DNA of 64,000 nucleotides, from NCBI RefSeq assembly GCF_036492835.1, contig NZ_AP025314.1, positions 2,274,010 to 2,338,009 of the forward strand, written 5' to 3'. Origin of the DNA: Fulvitalea axinellae (GTDB lineage Bacteria; Bacteroidota; Bacteroidia; Cytophagales; Cyclobacteriaceae). Made by a program: the position numbers and the translations under genes. The notes beneath the pieces were generated by a model that made no database searches, was not told where the DNA came from, and worked only from the letters and a program-made list of their open reading frames with translations. The first letter of the stretch is position 1. Every line of letters starts with the position of its first letter. Positions 44,114 to 51,947 of this stretch are shown here, piece by piece.

Positions 44114-44692
44114 ATGATTGACAAAGCATTAGCTATCGTAGCCGAAGAGCTTAATTCTTATTTCCTAAGAAGGAAAAGGAACTCGGAAGGGAAGGTTATT
44201 CTATCTCCTTTAACTAATCAGGACGGTAGTTCGGCGGTAAAAGAACAGAATAAGGTGGTGGTTAGTCTTGTCGATTTAACGGAGGAAACATTGCTCAAAA
44301 ACCAAGTGCGGTTTCGGGAAAACAGTGAAAATAAAATCGGAGAAGTAAAACCGTCTGTCAATCTCAACTTGCATATACTCTGCTCAGCATATTTTGCCCC
44401 GGCCAATTATCAAGAATCCCTTTCATATTTGTCAGGGGTTATCGCGTTTTTCCAAATGAAACCGGTTTTCGAATCTGACAACACGCCCTTGATGCGGACT
44501 TTTGGAATTGAGCGATTGGTTTTTGAGATGCAACATCAAGATACCAACTCGAAAAACAATATGTGGAACTCTTTAGGCTCAAAATACCTGCCTTCGGTTT
44601 TGTATAAAGTAAGGCTTATTTCCTTTAGAGATGATAACGCCGGAGAGTTGTTGCCTGGAATTTCCGGGGCTGATTCTAACTTGTCTTCATAG
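44114..44692 (+). CDS. Pvc16/Afp16-like tube terminator (DUF4255)
   Basis: A 192-residue protein with the DUF4255 (Pvc16 N-terminal domain) pattern: start MIDKALAIVAEELNSYF, central VVVSLVDLTEE and SVNLNLHILCSAYFAP, then YQESLSYLSGVIAFFQ and KYLPSVLYKVRLI. In Afp, PVC and AlgoCIS particles this protein caps the distal end of the inner tube and sheath and fixes particle length together with the tape measure. Here it opens the cluster, as is usual in Bacteroidota systems. Its base composition is more A+T-rich than the structural genes behind it. It is followed after 4 bp by the next gene. Confidence 0.85.
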   Translation: MIDKALAIVAEELNSYFLRRKRNSEGKVILSPLTNQDGSSAVKEQNKVVVSLVDLTEETLLKNQVRFRENSENKIGEVKPSVNLNLHILCSAYFAPANYQESLSYLSGVIAFFQMKPVFESDNTPLMRTFGIERLVFEMQHQDTNSKNNMWNSLGSKYLPSVLYKVRLISFRDDNAGELLPGISGADSNLSS

Positions 44693-44696
44693 TGTT

Positions 44697-45677
44697 ATGG
44701 GCATGGCGTACGAATGTCTTTTTGAGGTCGTTGTAGCGCACGATTATTATTCTGAAAGTGGGATGGAGGCTATTTTTGAGTTTAGTCCAACTACAAAGTG
44801 CGCTGAGCTATTGAAAGGTAATCAGCTAATTATAAAAAGGGTAACGAACGGAGTTAAAGTATTGGCTTTGGCTGATAGAAAAGAAAATAATTCATTTTGT
44901 GTGGATGAGCGGTCAAGGTTTCGCTCGAATCTGGATTTTAAGGTTAAAGTCATTGATCCGTATTTTGAGGCGTACACCAAATTGCCATGTCAGCTAAATT
45001 CTATTTGTGTTGACTTTGATGGAGGTGAAATGCGGGTAGAGAATGTGAAAAGGGCATTAAAGAGTGTGGCGGTTCACATTGGAAGCGGTGTGGCGGTTGA
45101 TAATCTAAGTTGTTACGATTCATTGGGGCAGGAACTGGGTGGATACGTGTTCAAAAAGAGGGGTGATGACATTTTCTTGGATTTAAGTAAAGAAGCGGAA
45201 GGAGGATATTTTATAAGGCAGGACGATAGCCCGATTATGAGCCTTTTTGTTGCGGAGTCGCTGGAAGCCAGTTCGTTTTATTGCTCCGTTAACGTTGGCG
45301 ATTGTTTTGACGATGCATGGTGTTTTTCCAAAAGCACTCTTAAAGTTGGGTTTGAAGCTAAATCAGGGTATTGGAAATATATGATACCGAAAGCTGGATT
45401 GAATACATGGAATACGATTTTAATAGAGGATAAAGATAAAGAGGGTCCAGTTTCTTTTGATCAATCGGGAGAAGCAGAAGATTTTATAGAGATGATCTCT
45501 GACAGAGAATTAAAGCTGTCAAAGGTTTGTGAACGGGTATTTCAGTTGAAAGGGACAACAATACAGAGCGCTACACCGAAAATATTGGTGAGGCACCTTC
45601 CTGTACCAAAAAAAAATCATATTCAGAAGCGGGATGAGCGGGGACGTACAGTGTCTGAGATCTATGTTATTTTATAA
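44697..45677 (+). CDS. Unknown protein between cap and sheath genes of the injection system
   Basis: I do not recognise this 326-residue protein (start ATG 44697, 4 bp after the cap gene stop; a longer frame from 44631 overlaps the cap gene and is not needed). It has no signal peptide or membrane helix. Strand-rich segments such as YECLFEVVVAHDYYSESGM and FRSNLDFKVKVIDPYFEAY dominate, and the C-terminus ends ERGRTVSEIYVIL. Position between the Pvc16-like cap and the sheath suggests a structural part of the distal end, such as a cap adaptor, but that is inference from order only. A+T-rich like the cap gene. Confidence 0.6.
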   Translation: MGMAYECLFEVVVAHDYYSESGMEAIFEFSPTTKCAELLKGNQLIIKRVTNGVKVLALADRKENNSFCVDERSRFRSNLDFKVKVIDPYFEAYTKLPCQLNSICVDFDGGEMRVENVKRALKSVAVHIGSGVAVDNLSCYDSLGQELGGYVFKKRGDDIFLDLSKEAEGGYFIRQDDSPIMSLFVAESLEASSFYCSVNVGDCFDDAWCFSKSTLKVGFEAKSGYWKYMIPKAGLNTWNTILIEDKDKEGPVSFDQSGEAEDFIEMISDRELKLSKVCERVFQLKGTTIQSATPKILVRHLPVPKKNHIQKRDERGRTVSEIYVIL

Positions 45678-45693
45678 ACATTAACAGTAAGTT

Positions 45694-47286
45694 ATGGCTC
45701 AAATGAAAACCCCAGGCGTTTACATCAAAGAACTGAACGCCTTCCCCAATTCCGTGGTCGAAGTGTCGACGGCGGTGCCGGCATTTATCGGTTATACCGA
45801 ACGCGCCGAGAATGCGGGAAAACCCTTGGACGGAATGCCCGTAAGGATTACGTCATTGGCGGAATTTAACCAGTACTTTGGCGGACCGGCACCCTCAACG
45901 TTTACGCTGGCCGAAGCAACGGCACCTGCAGAAGGTGATGAAGGAAAATCAGCGTCGGCTCCCGATATTAAAGTAGCGGATAAGACAGATGGACAGAAGG
46001 GCGTTTTTAAGGGCTATGATATAAATGAAGTAGGGCCTAATTTCAGGTTGTATAACTCCATAAGATTGTTTTATCAGAATGGGGGAGGGCCTTGCTATAT
46101 TGTTTCCATTGGCAATTATTCCGCCAAAAGCATTGATCCGGGAGTACTTACAGACGGTCTAAATCCATTGGTTAAGGAGATGGAGCCGACGATGCTGATC
46201 ATCCCGGAACTAACCAGCCTAGAGTCGGCTGATGATGCGTTTCCTGTTCAACAAGCCATGTTAGGCCAATGTCAGAAAATGCAAAGCAGGATCAGTATAC
46301 TGGATGTCTTTGACGGATTTAAAGAAAGGGATCCTGATCCGAAAGTTGATGTAATCAATGTATTTAGAAATACGGTCGGCACTAACGCGTTGATGTACGG
46401 AGCCGCCTATTACCCATGGTTACATACTACAATTGTACAAGATTCTGAGTTAGGTCTTCATAACCTGGATGACGATGGTTTGGCTAAGCTTAAAGACCTG
46501 TTGACGATCGAACAAACAAGCGGTTTGTCGGATGAGGATAAAGGCAAACAAGCTGTGGTGGATATGCTAAGCCTGTTTGACTTGGTAATGACTCGCGGGG
46601 CTGATGGAGACGGTAATGAAGTTCTTGCTGTTCAGGATATTCATAATATGCTAATCACGCTTAGCCCGGCTTACAACAGTATCATTACGGATATCAAAAA
46701 TCGTTTGAATTTGTTGCCTCCTTCTTCGGCAATGGCCGGAATTATGACAATGGTTGACGCCACTAGAGGAGTCTGGAAAGCGCCGGCTAATGTTTCCGTT
46801 AATTCGGTAATCGCTCCTACTGTAAATATCAGCCATGATGAGCAACAGGACTTGAACGTTACTTTGCAAGGAAAATCCATTAACGCTATTCGTTCGTTTA
46901 TTGGCGAGGGCGTGTTGGTTTGGGGAGCTAGGACTTTGGACGGTAATAGCCAAGACTGGCGTTATATCAACGTTCGCCGTACGATGATTATGCTTGAACA
47001 GTCGATAAAGGCGGCCGCGAAGGCATTTGTTTTTGAACCGAACGTTGCCGGGACGTGGATTACGATAAAAGGTATGATCGAAAACTTCCTTTACCAACAA
47101 TGGAAAAACGGAGCCTTGGCCGGGTCGCAGGCCGCTGACGCCTATTCCGTAAGTGTAGGTTTGGGCAGTACGATGACAGCGAATGATATCCTTGACGGAA
47201 TTATGCGGATTACCGTTTTGGTTGCGATTTCAAGGCCTGCCGAGTTTATCGAAATAACCTTCCAGCAACAGATGCAGAAGTCGTAA
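45694..47286 (+). CDS. Contractile sheath protein (Afp2/Pvc2-like)
   Basis: A 530-residue tail sheath protein. The N-terminal handshake strand region KTPGVYIKELNAFPNSVVEV and VPAFIGYTERAE match phage and eCIS sheaths, residues about 70-110 form a surface-exposed variable insertion rich in Ala, Glu and Lys, and the conserved C-terminal domain contains INVRRTMIMLEQSIK, FVFEPN and ISRPAEFIEITFQQQM. Hexameric rings of this protein form the outer sheath that shortens on firing and drives the inner tube into the target. Unlike Afp and PVC with three sheath paralogues, only one is seen here, as in several Bacteroidota systems. Stop is followed by a 96-bp gap with a hairpin. Confidence 0.95.
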   Translation: MAQMKTPGVYIKELNAFPNSVVEVSTAVPAFIGYTERAENAGKPLDGMPVRITSLAEFNQYFGGPAPSTFTLAEATAPAEGDEGKSASAPDIKVADKTDGQKGVFKGYDINEVGPNFRLYNSIRLFYQNGGGPCYIVSIGNYSAKSIDPGVLTDGLNPLVKEMEPTMLIIPELTSLESADDAFPVQQAMLGQCQKMQSRISILDVFDGFKERDPDPKVDVINVFRNTVGTNALMYGAAYYPWLHTTIVQDSELGLHNLDDDGLAKLKDLLTIEQTSGLSDEDKGKQAVVDMLSLFDLVMTRGADGDGNEVLAVQDIHNMLITLSPAYNSIITDIKNRLNLLPPSSAMAGIMTMVDATRGVWKAPANVSVNSVIAPTVNISHDEQQDLNVTLQGKSINAIRSFIGEGVLVWGARTLDGNSQDWRYINVRRTMIMLEQSIKAAAKAFVFEPNVAGTWITIKGMIENFLYQQWKNGALAGSQAADAYSVSVGLGSTMTANDILDGIMRITVLVAISRPAEFIEITFQQQMQKS

Positions 47287-47310
47287 TCCGGTTTGGATTT
47301 TTATTAATGG

Positions 47311-47332
47311 TTTGGAATAACCCTTTTCCAAA
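47311..47332 (+). promoter_or_regulatory. Hairpin in the sheath-tube intergenic gap
   Basis: TTTGGAA (47311-47317) pairs with TTCCAAA (47326-47332). No T run follows, so read-through is expected; it could slow 3' decay of the sheath mRNA or partially terminate. Confidence 0.35.
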
Positions 47333-47382
47333 TCGCACTTTTATCAAAATGAAATAATATAAAAATTTAAAACAATACAGTC

Positions 47383-47841
47383 ATGGCGGATGCAGATGGA
47401 TCAGCACAATCGGCCGTATGGCCCTTACCTAAGTTTTATTTTCAGGTAAAATGGGACGATAAAGAATTAGCTTTTCAGGAAGTGTCAGGATTGGAGACTG
47501 AGACACAGGAAATTGAGTATAGGCACGGTAACAGTCCTGTTTTTTCAACGATAAAAATGCCCGGTATAGCAAAGCAGGGCAGAGTGACTATGAAGAAAGG
47601 TGTTTTCAAAAGCGATAACTCTTTCTGGGATTGGTATAGTCAAATTAAGCTTAATACCATTAAGCGTATTCCTGTTACGATTAGCCTTTTGGACGAATCA
47701 GGAGCGCCGACAATGGTTTGGAAACTGAAGAATGCTTGGCCGGCGAAGATTTCGGGAACAGACCTGAAGTCTGATGGTAATGAAGCTGCTATTGAGACTA
47801 TTGAAATCGTGCATGAAGGAATAACAATCGAAAACTCATAA
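47383..47841 (+). CDS. Inner tube protein 1 (Afp1/Pvc1, Hcp/gp19-like)
   Basis: A 152-residue tail tube protein of the phage T4 gp19-like family: FYFQVKWDDKELAFQEVSGL, EIEYRHG, KQGRVTMKKGVFKSDN, FWDWYSQIK and the C-terminal ETIEIVHEGITIEN. Hexamers stack inside the sheath to make the rigid tube that carries or delivers the effector. It is the bulk tube protein by comparison with the second tube gene, since it has the shorter, more canonical form. It is separated by 77 bp from that gene, with a stable hairpin between. Confidence 0.93.
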   Translation: MADADGSAQSAVWPLPKFYFQVKWDDKELAFQEVSGLETETQEIEYRHGNSPVFSTIKMPGIAKQGRVTMKKGVFKSDNSFWDWYSQIKLNTIKRIPVTISLLDESGAPTMVWKLKNAWPAKISGTDLKSDGNEAAIETIEIVHEGITIENS

Positions 47842-47855
47842 TAGCCTAAGCAAAA

Positions 47856-47877
47856 GGGAGTGGCTTGGGTCACTCCC
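47856..47877 (+). promoter_or_regulatory. Hairpin between the two tube genes
   Basis: GGGAGTG (47856-47862) pairs with CACTCCC (47871-47877) around an 8-nt loop. It lacks a T run. Its place directly behind the major tube gene fits an mRNA-stabilising or partial-termination element that raises tube protein over baseplate protein. Confidence 0.45.
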
Positions 47878-47918
47878 GAAATGCTTGTCAAAATATGTAT
47901 CGGAAATATATTTAGATT

Positions 47919-48413
47919 ATGGCGGATAGCGATACGGATTGGACCCCGGCGGTTTCCTTTTATTTTAATGTGAAAGTAATCGGGTTTGATGATAATTACG
48001 ATTATGCTTTTAAGGAAGTGGCGGGTCTGAGCGCTGAAAACAAATATGAGGAGATAAGGGAAGGTGGCGTAAATGACTTTTTCTGGAAAGTACCGCAAGA
48101 GACGATATATCCGAATTTGGTATTGAAAAGAGGTATGGCCACTATGGATTCGCGATTAAGTGATTGGGTGGTGGATTCTATTGTTAATGATTTTCAGAAA
48201 AAAATAGAGTTACATGATATTGAGGTCTCTCTACTGAATCATGAAAGCGAAAATCTTATCACTTGGACATTTAGAAACGCCCGTCCCATAAAATGGACCG
48301 TATCGGATCTGGACTCTATGAAGAATGAATTGTTGGTCGAAACCTTGGAATTTTGCCATACAGGATTTACCGTATCAGCTGATGATAGCATGGGCTTAGG
48401 GTTGCTATTTTGA
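47919..48413 (+). CDS. Inner tube protein 2 (Afp5/Pvc5-like)
   Basis: A 164-residue paralogue of the tube protein in the same fold: AVSFYFNVKVIG, YAFKEVAGLSAENKYEEIRE, LVLKRGMATMDSRLSDWVVD and the closing LLVETLEFCHTGFTV. In related particles this second tube protein forms the first ring that joins the tube to the baseplate hub and spike. The extra residues at both ends compared with tube protein 1 fit that adaptor job. Confidence 0.9.
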   Translation: MADSDTDWTPAVSFYFNVKVIGFDDNYDYAFKEVAGLSAENKYEEIREGGVNDFFWKVPQETIYPNLVLKRGMATMDSRLSDWVVDSIVNDFQKKIELHDIEVSLLNHESENLITWTFRNARPIKWTVSDLDSMKNELLVETLEFCHTGFTVSADDSMGLGLLF

Positions 48414-48453
48414 TGACCATTAAGTTTTTAGGTTGACGGATATTTTTAAAGCA

Positions 48454-48624
48454 ATGACAATTGAGATAAAAGAACTGTTGATTCGCACAACATTAGAAAA
48501 AGATAGTGTAAGGAAGGGTAGGGAACAGACTAAAGAGGTGGATGAAAAAGAGCTTTCCGAGAGGATTTTCCGAAAGTGTAAAACCTATGTCGATAAGAAA
48601 TTGAGGACGAAAAATTCCAGATAA
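48454..48624 (+). CDS. DUF5908 small protein of the injection system
   Basis: A 56-residue protein starting MTIEIKELLIRTTLEKD, the typical opening of DUF5908, followed by a basic helical tail (RIFRKCKTYVDKKL). The ATG at 48454 is chosen; a TTG at 48433 would add seven residues not typical of the family. DUF5908 genes are regularly found in Bacteroidota contractile injection clusters between tube and LysM genes, a place held by afp6 in the Serratia system. The role is unknown. The next gene begins 1 bp after its stop. Confidence 0.75.
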   Translation: MTIEIKELLIRTTLEKDSVRKGREQTKEVDEKELSERIFRKCKTYVDKKLRTKNSR

Positions 48625-48625
48625 G

Positions 48626-49291
48626 ATGTCGGGAGCATTACAGAAATTATTGATCAAAGGCTATAGCGATTATAAGTATTCCGATGAAGCTGGGCGTATA
48701 GAGCTGATGATCAACCCCTCGAAGATGAGTCGGAATGCGAGTATTCGTTACAAACACCCAGAAACTTATGGGCCATTAGGCTCCAAGAGTGACGAATTTT
48801 ATCGTTTGGGGCCTGAAAATTTGAGTTTTGAAACGCTTTTGGATGATACGGGAGCAATAGCCGATAAGAGTGGCAAAACTCTGGATCAGAAAATCAGTTT
48901 GATGCGGGATACCCTTTTCAAGGTTAATTCGAAAACGCACCAGCCGAGTTTTTCGAAATTGATTTGGGGTAGCTTTGAGTTTCGGGGGCGGCTGGAAAAG
49001 ATGGATATCGATTATACGATGTTCAAACCCGATGGAACTCCGTTACGAGCTAAAATCAATTTCGCTTTTTTGGGGTATATCAATACTCAGCAGGAGGCGA
49101 ATGAACAAGGATTGAATTCACCGGATCTGACTCACCGTGTTACTGTAAAGCCGGGCGACAACCTGCCATTGATGTGCGCTCAGATATATGAGGATAGCAG
49201 TTATTATATAAAAGTGGCGGCGTTTAACGGGTTAACGGATTTTCGGAATATTAGTCCGGGAACAGAGTTGTTTTTTCCTCCTCTAAAATAG
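48626..49291 (+). CDS. LysM-domain hub protein (Afp7/Pvc7, gp53-like)
   Basis: A 221-residue protein. Residues 1-165 match the CIS tube/hub adaptor family (INPSKMSRNASIRY, FETLLDDTGAI, KLIWGSFEFRGRLEKMDIDY, FKPDGTPLRAKINFAF), and residues about 168-221 form a LysM domain (HRVTVKPGDNLPLMCAQIY to GTELFFPPLK). In Afp and PVC this protein glues the tube adaptor rings to the spike and baseplate. The LysM fold here is structural, not necessarily for binding peptidoglycan. It follows DUF5908 and precedes the spike gene by 4 bp. Confidence 0.92.
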   Translation: MSGALQKLLIKGYSDYKYSDEAGRIELMINPSKMSRNASIRYKHPETYGPLGSKSDEFYRLGPENLSFETLLDDTGAIADKSGKTLDQKISLMRDTLFKVNSKTHQPSFSKLIWGSFEFRGRLEKMDIDYTMFKPDGTPLRAKINFAFLGYINTQQEANEQGLNSPDLTHRVTVKPGDNLPLMCAQIYEDSSYYIKVAAFNGLTDFRNISPGTELFFPPLK

Positions 49292-49295
49292 ATTT

Positions 49296-51131
49296 ATGGC
49301 AGATTCGCCTCTAAAAGATGTAGCGCTAACTACCTATGAGATATTAATAGAAGGGAACACTGTTAGCCAAACGGTTCCCGTAACGGGTATTTATGTAAAT
49401 AGGTCGTTGAACCATATCCCATACGCAACGGTCCGGATAGGCGACGGAAGTCCCGCAAAACAGGATTTTCCACTGTCTGAAGGAGATGATTTTGTTCCGG
49501 GCAAAGAGATTGAAATAAAAGCAGGCTATTTATCCAAAAACGAATCGATTTTCAAAGGGGTAATTGTTAGGCAAAGTCTTATAGTTAATAGGGATGAGGC
49601 TCCCTTGATAGAGGTTGAGTGTAAGGAAAAGGTGGCTAAGATGACAGTGGTCCGAAAAAGCGCTTTTTTTGAGAAACAGAAAGACTCCGATATTATTTCC
49701 TCGATTATTGGAGACGCTGGTCTGTCCGCCGATGTGGAGGAGACGAACACAAAGCATGAAAGCCTAACGCAATACAATTGTACGGATTGGGATTTTATTT
49801 TGATGCGATCGGAAGCCAATGGAAAAGTCGTTTCATGCCTAGATGGGAAAGTAAGCGTTAAAGCTCCGGAAGTCTCTTCCTCGGAAGTATTGACGGTTAC
49901 CTTCGGAAAAGATTTGGTGGATATGAAAATGGATTTGGATGCTCAGAATCAATTGTCCGAAGTGAAAAGTATGGGTTGGGATCCGTCTGAGCAGAAAGCC
50001 GTGACGGCTACCGGCAAGAATCCTTCAGTTAATGCCCAGGGAAATATTGATTCGAAAAAACTCGCTGAAGTTTTTGGGATAAGCGATACTGTATTGCGTA
50101 ATAACGCTGACGCTACGGAGAAATCGTTGGAAGATTGGGCCTCAGCCAAGATGCTGAAATCGTGGATGTCTCGGGTGCGTGGCGAAGTTCGGTTTCAAGG
50201 TAACACCAATGCCTTGCCGGGCAAAACTCTGGAAATGGAGGGCGTAGGAGACCGTTTCAATGGAAAGGCTTACGTATCAGGCGTTGAACATGAAATAGAG
50301 GACGGACATTGGGTGACGACGTGCTATCTGGGGCTGGAACCTAGCTGGTTTGCTACAAAACCGGATGTGCAACCCATTGATGTGTCCGGTTTAATGGCGG
50401 GGGTAAAAGGGTTATTGACCGGAGTTGTGAAACAGTTAGACGAAGATCCGGAGGATGGTTTTCGGGTGATGGTTAATATTCCTGTATTATTTCAAGATGG
50501 GGAAAATGTGTGGGCCCGTATGTCGAATTTTTATTCCACGTCAGGGCAAGGTGTTTTCTTTATTCCGGAAATAGGGGATGAGGTGATTCTTGGTTTCGTA
50601 AACGGCGACCCTTCGGCCCCAATTGTTTTGGGAAGCCTTTATAGCGGAAAGAATAAGGCACCTTATGATATGACTAAGGATAATTACACCAAAGCGTTTA
50701 CGACTAAAGCGGAGAACAAGATCGAATTTAATGATGAAAAGAAAATCATAACGATAACTACGCCCGCTGAAAACAAAGTTGTGTTAGATGATGATCAAGG
50801 AAGTATTCTTATTCAAGATAAGAATTCGAATAAAATGACAATGGACGATTCCGGAATTTGCCTTCAAGACAAAAACGGGAATAAGATAACGATGTCTTCC
50901 GGAGGAATAGAGATTAAAAGCGCTTCGGACGTTAAGATTAACGCTACACAAAACATTCAAGCCTCTGCGACTATGGATGCGGAAGTGAAAGCGACCAATA
51001 ATGTGAAAATCTCGGGATTACAGATTACGAATACGGCCAACGCAAAATTTTCGGCTTCGGGTAACGCCCAAGCGGAGTTAGTGTCGTCTGGACAAACGGC
51101 CGTAAAAGGAACAATGGTGATGATAAACTGA
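49296..51131 (+). CDS. VgrG-like central spike protein (Afp8/Pvc8)
   Basis: A 611-residue spike. Residues about 1-360 correspond to the gp27-like hub (PLKDVALTTYEILIEG, VRIGDGSPAKQDF, CTDWDFILMRSEANGK, LPGKTLEMEGVGDRF); about 370-455 is the gp5-type OB fold (LTGVVKQLDEDPEDGFRVMV, FFIPEIGDEVILGFVNGDPS); about 465-611 is a repeated triple beta-solenoid (KNSNKMTMDDSGICLQDKNG and following alternating strands) that makes the needle. Trimers of this protein form the puncturing tip below the tube. It has no extra C-terminal effector domain. The tip is finished by the PAAR protein encoded 41 bp downstream. Confidence 0.94.
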   Translation: MADSPLKDVALTTYEILIEGNTVSQTVPVTGIYVNRSLNHIPYATVRIGDGSPAKQDFPLSEGDDFVPGKEIEIKAGYLSKNESIFKGVIVRQSLIVNRDEAPLIEVECKEKVAKMTVVRKSAFFEKQKDSDIISSIIGDAGLSADVEETNTKHESLTQYNCTDWDFILMRSEANGKVVSCLDGKVSVKAPEVSSSEVLTVTFGKDLVDMKMDLDAQNQLSEVKSMGWDPSEQKAVTATGKNPSVNAQGNIDSKKLAEVFGISDTVLRNNADATEKSLEDWASAKMLKSWMSRVRGEVRFQGNTNALPGKTLEMEGVGDRFNGKAYVSGVEHEIEDGHWVTTCYLGLEPSWFATKPDVQPIDVSGLMAGVKGLLTGVVKQLDEDPEDGFRVMVNIPVLFQDGENVWARMSNFYSTSGQGVFFIPEIGDEVILGFVNGDPSAPIVLGSLYSGKNKAPYDMTKDNYTKAFTTKAENKIEFNDEKKIITITTPAENKVVLDDDQGSILIQDKNSNKMTMDDSGICLQDKNGNKITMSSGGIEIKSASDVKINATQNIQASATMDAEVKATNNVKISGLQITNTANAKFSASGNAQAELVSSGQTAVKGTMVMIN

Positions 51132-51172
51132 GTCCTGTTTTTTAATAAGAAAATAATTGAAAATAGATTTTT

Positions 51173-51472
51173 ATGCCTCCAGCAGCAAGATTGACCGATA
51201 TGCATACATGTCCGATGCAAACGCCGGGAGTTCCACCCATTCCGCATGTGGGAGGTCCGGTTACGGGGCCGGGACAACCCAACGTTTTGATTGGAGGTTT
51301 ACCGGCAGCAAAAGTCGGTGATATGTGCGTTTGTGTTGGTCCGCCCGATAGTATAGTAAAGGGTTCGGCTACGGTGCTGATCGGCGGAATGCCAGCCGCT
51401 AGAATGGGCGACACTACCGCTCATGGTGGTTCTATTGTGATGGGTCTGCCCACAGTATTGATTGGTGGTTAA
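51173..51472 (+). CDS. PAAR-repeat spike tip protein (Afp10/Pvc10)
   Basis: A 99-residue protein consisting only of the PAAR fold: AARLTDMHTCPMQTPG, VLIGGLPAAKVGDMCVCVG, GSATVLIGGMPAARMGDTTA and a final HGGSIVMGLPTVLIGG. The histidine and cysteines (His near 11, Cys near 13 and 46-48) are placed to hold the single zinc ion at the sharp point. It sits on the trimeric VgrG-like spike. No cargo domain is fused to it. In Afp and PVC the PAAR gene follows the gp25 gene; here it precedes it. Confidence 0.95.
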   Translation: MPPAARLTDMHTCPMQTPGVPPIPHVGGPVTGPGQPNVLIGGLPAAKVGDMCVCVGPPDSIVKGSATVLIGGMPAARMGDTTAHGGSIVMGLPTVLIGG

Positions 51473-51499
51473 ATTCATAAAGGTTTTTAGTTGAATCTG

Positions 51500-51910
51500 A
51501 TGAAAGACGAAGCGTTTTTAGGCAAAGGTTGGGGGTTTCCGCCTCGGTTTGATGCTGTTAATCGCGGAGCCGTAATGGTGGATAAGCGAGAGGATATAGA
51601 GGAAAGTATAGGAATCCTTTTGAATACCTATCCCGGCGAAAGGGTTATGAATCCTGAGTATGGATGTAAACTGTTTCGGTATGTAAATGAAGTGATATCC
51701 GAGTCTCTTTTTACGGAAATAAGAGAGACTGTCCGTTGGGCTATTATTGATTTCGAGCCTAGGGTTTTGGTTGTTGATATAAGCTTGGATTACGATCCGT
51801 CGGATGCGGTTGGACTTATCAGAATCAATATTCTGTATGAAATCAAGGAAACCAATACAAGGCACAATATGGTGTATCCTTATTATTTGTTGGAAGGAAG
51901 TAACCTTTAA
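51500..51910 (+). CDS. gp25/GPW baseplate wedge protein (Afp9/Pvc9)
   Basis: A 136-residue baseplate protein with the gp25-like lysozyme-related pattern seen in all contractile tails: DIEESIGILLNTYPGERVMN followed by PEYGCKLFRYVNE, FTEIRETVRWAIIDFEPRV and the closing strand pair. It links the sheath to the baseplate ring. ATG at 51500 is preferred to a TTG at 51491. It lies 27 bp after the PAAR gene and 37 bp before the large baseplate gene. Confidence 0.93.
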   Translation: MKDEAFLGKGWGFPPRFDAVNRGAVMVDKREDIEESIGILLNTYPGERVMNPEYGCKLFRYVNEVISESLFTEIRETVRWAIIDFEPRVLVVDISLDYDPSDAVGLIRINILYEIKETNTRHNMVYPYYLLEGSNL

Positions 51911-51947
51911 TCAAGTAAAAACAGAAGCGGTACTTTAAAGCTTTGCA

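Noticed and set aside
44631..44696. Upstream extension of the second injection-system gene
   Set aside because: It overlaps the cap gene by 62 bp, while an ATG 4 bp after the cap stop gives a compact operon fit.
48626..49291. LysM protein as a free peptidoglycan-binding or lytic enzyme
   Set aside because: The N-terminal 165 residues match the injection-system hub family and there is no signal peptide or catalytic domain.
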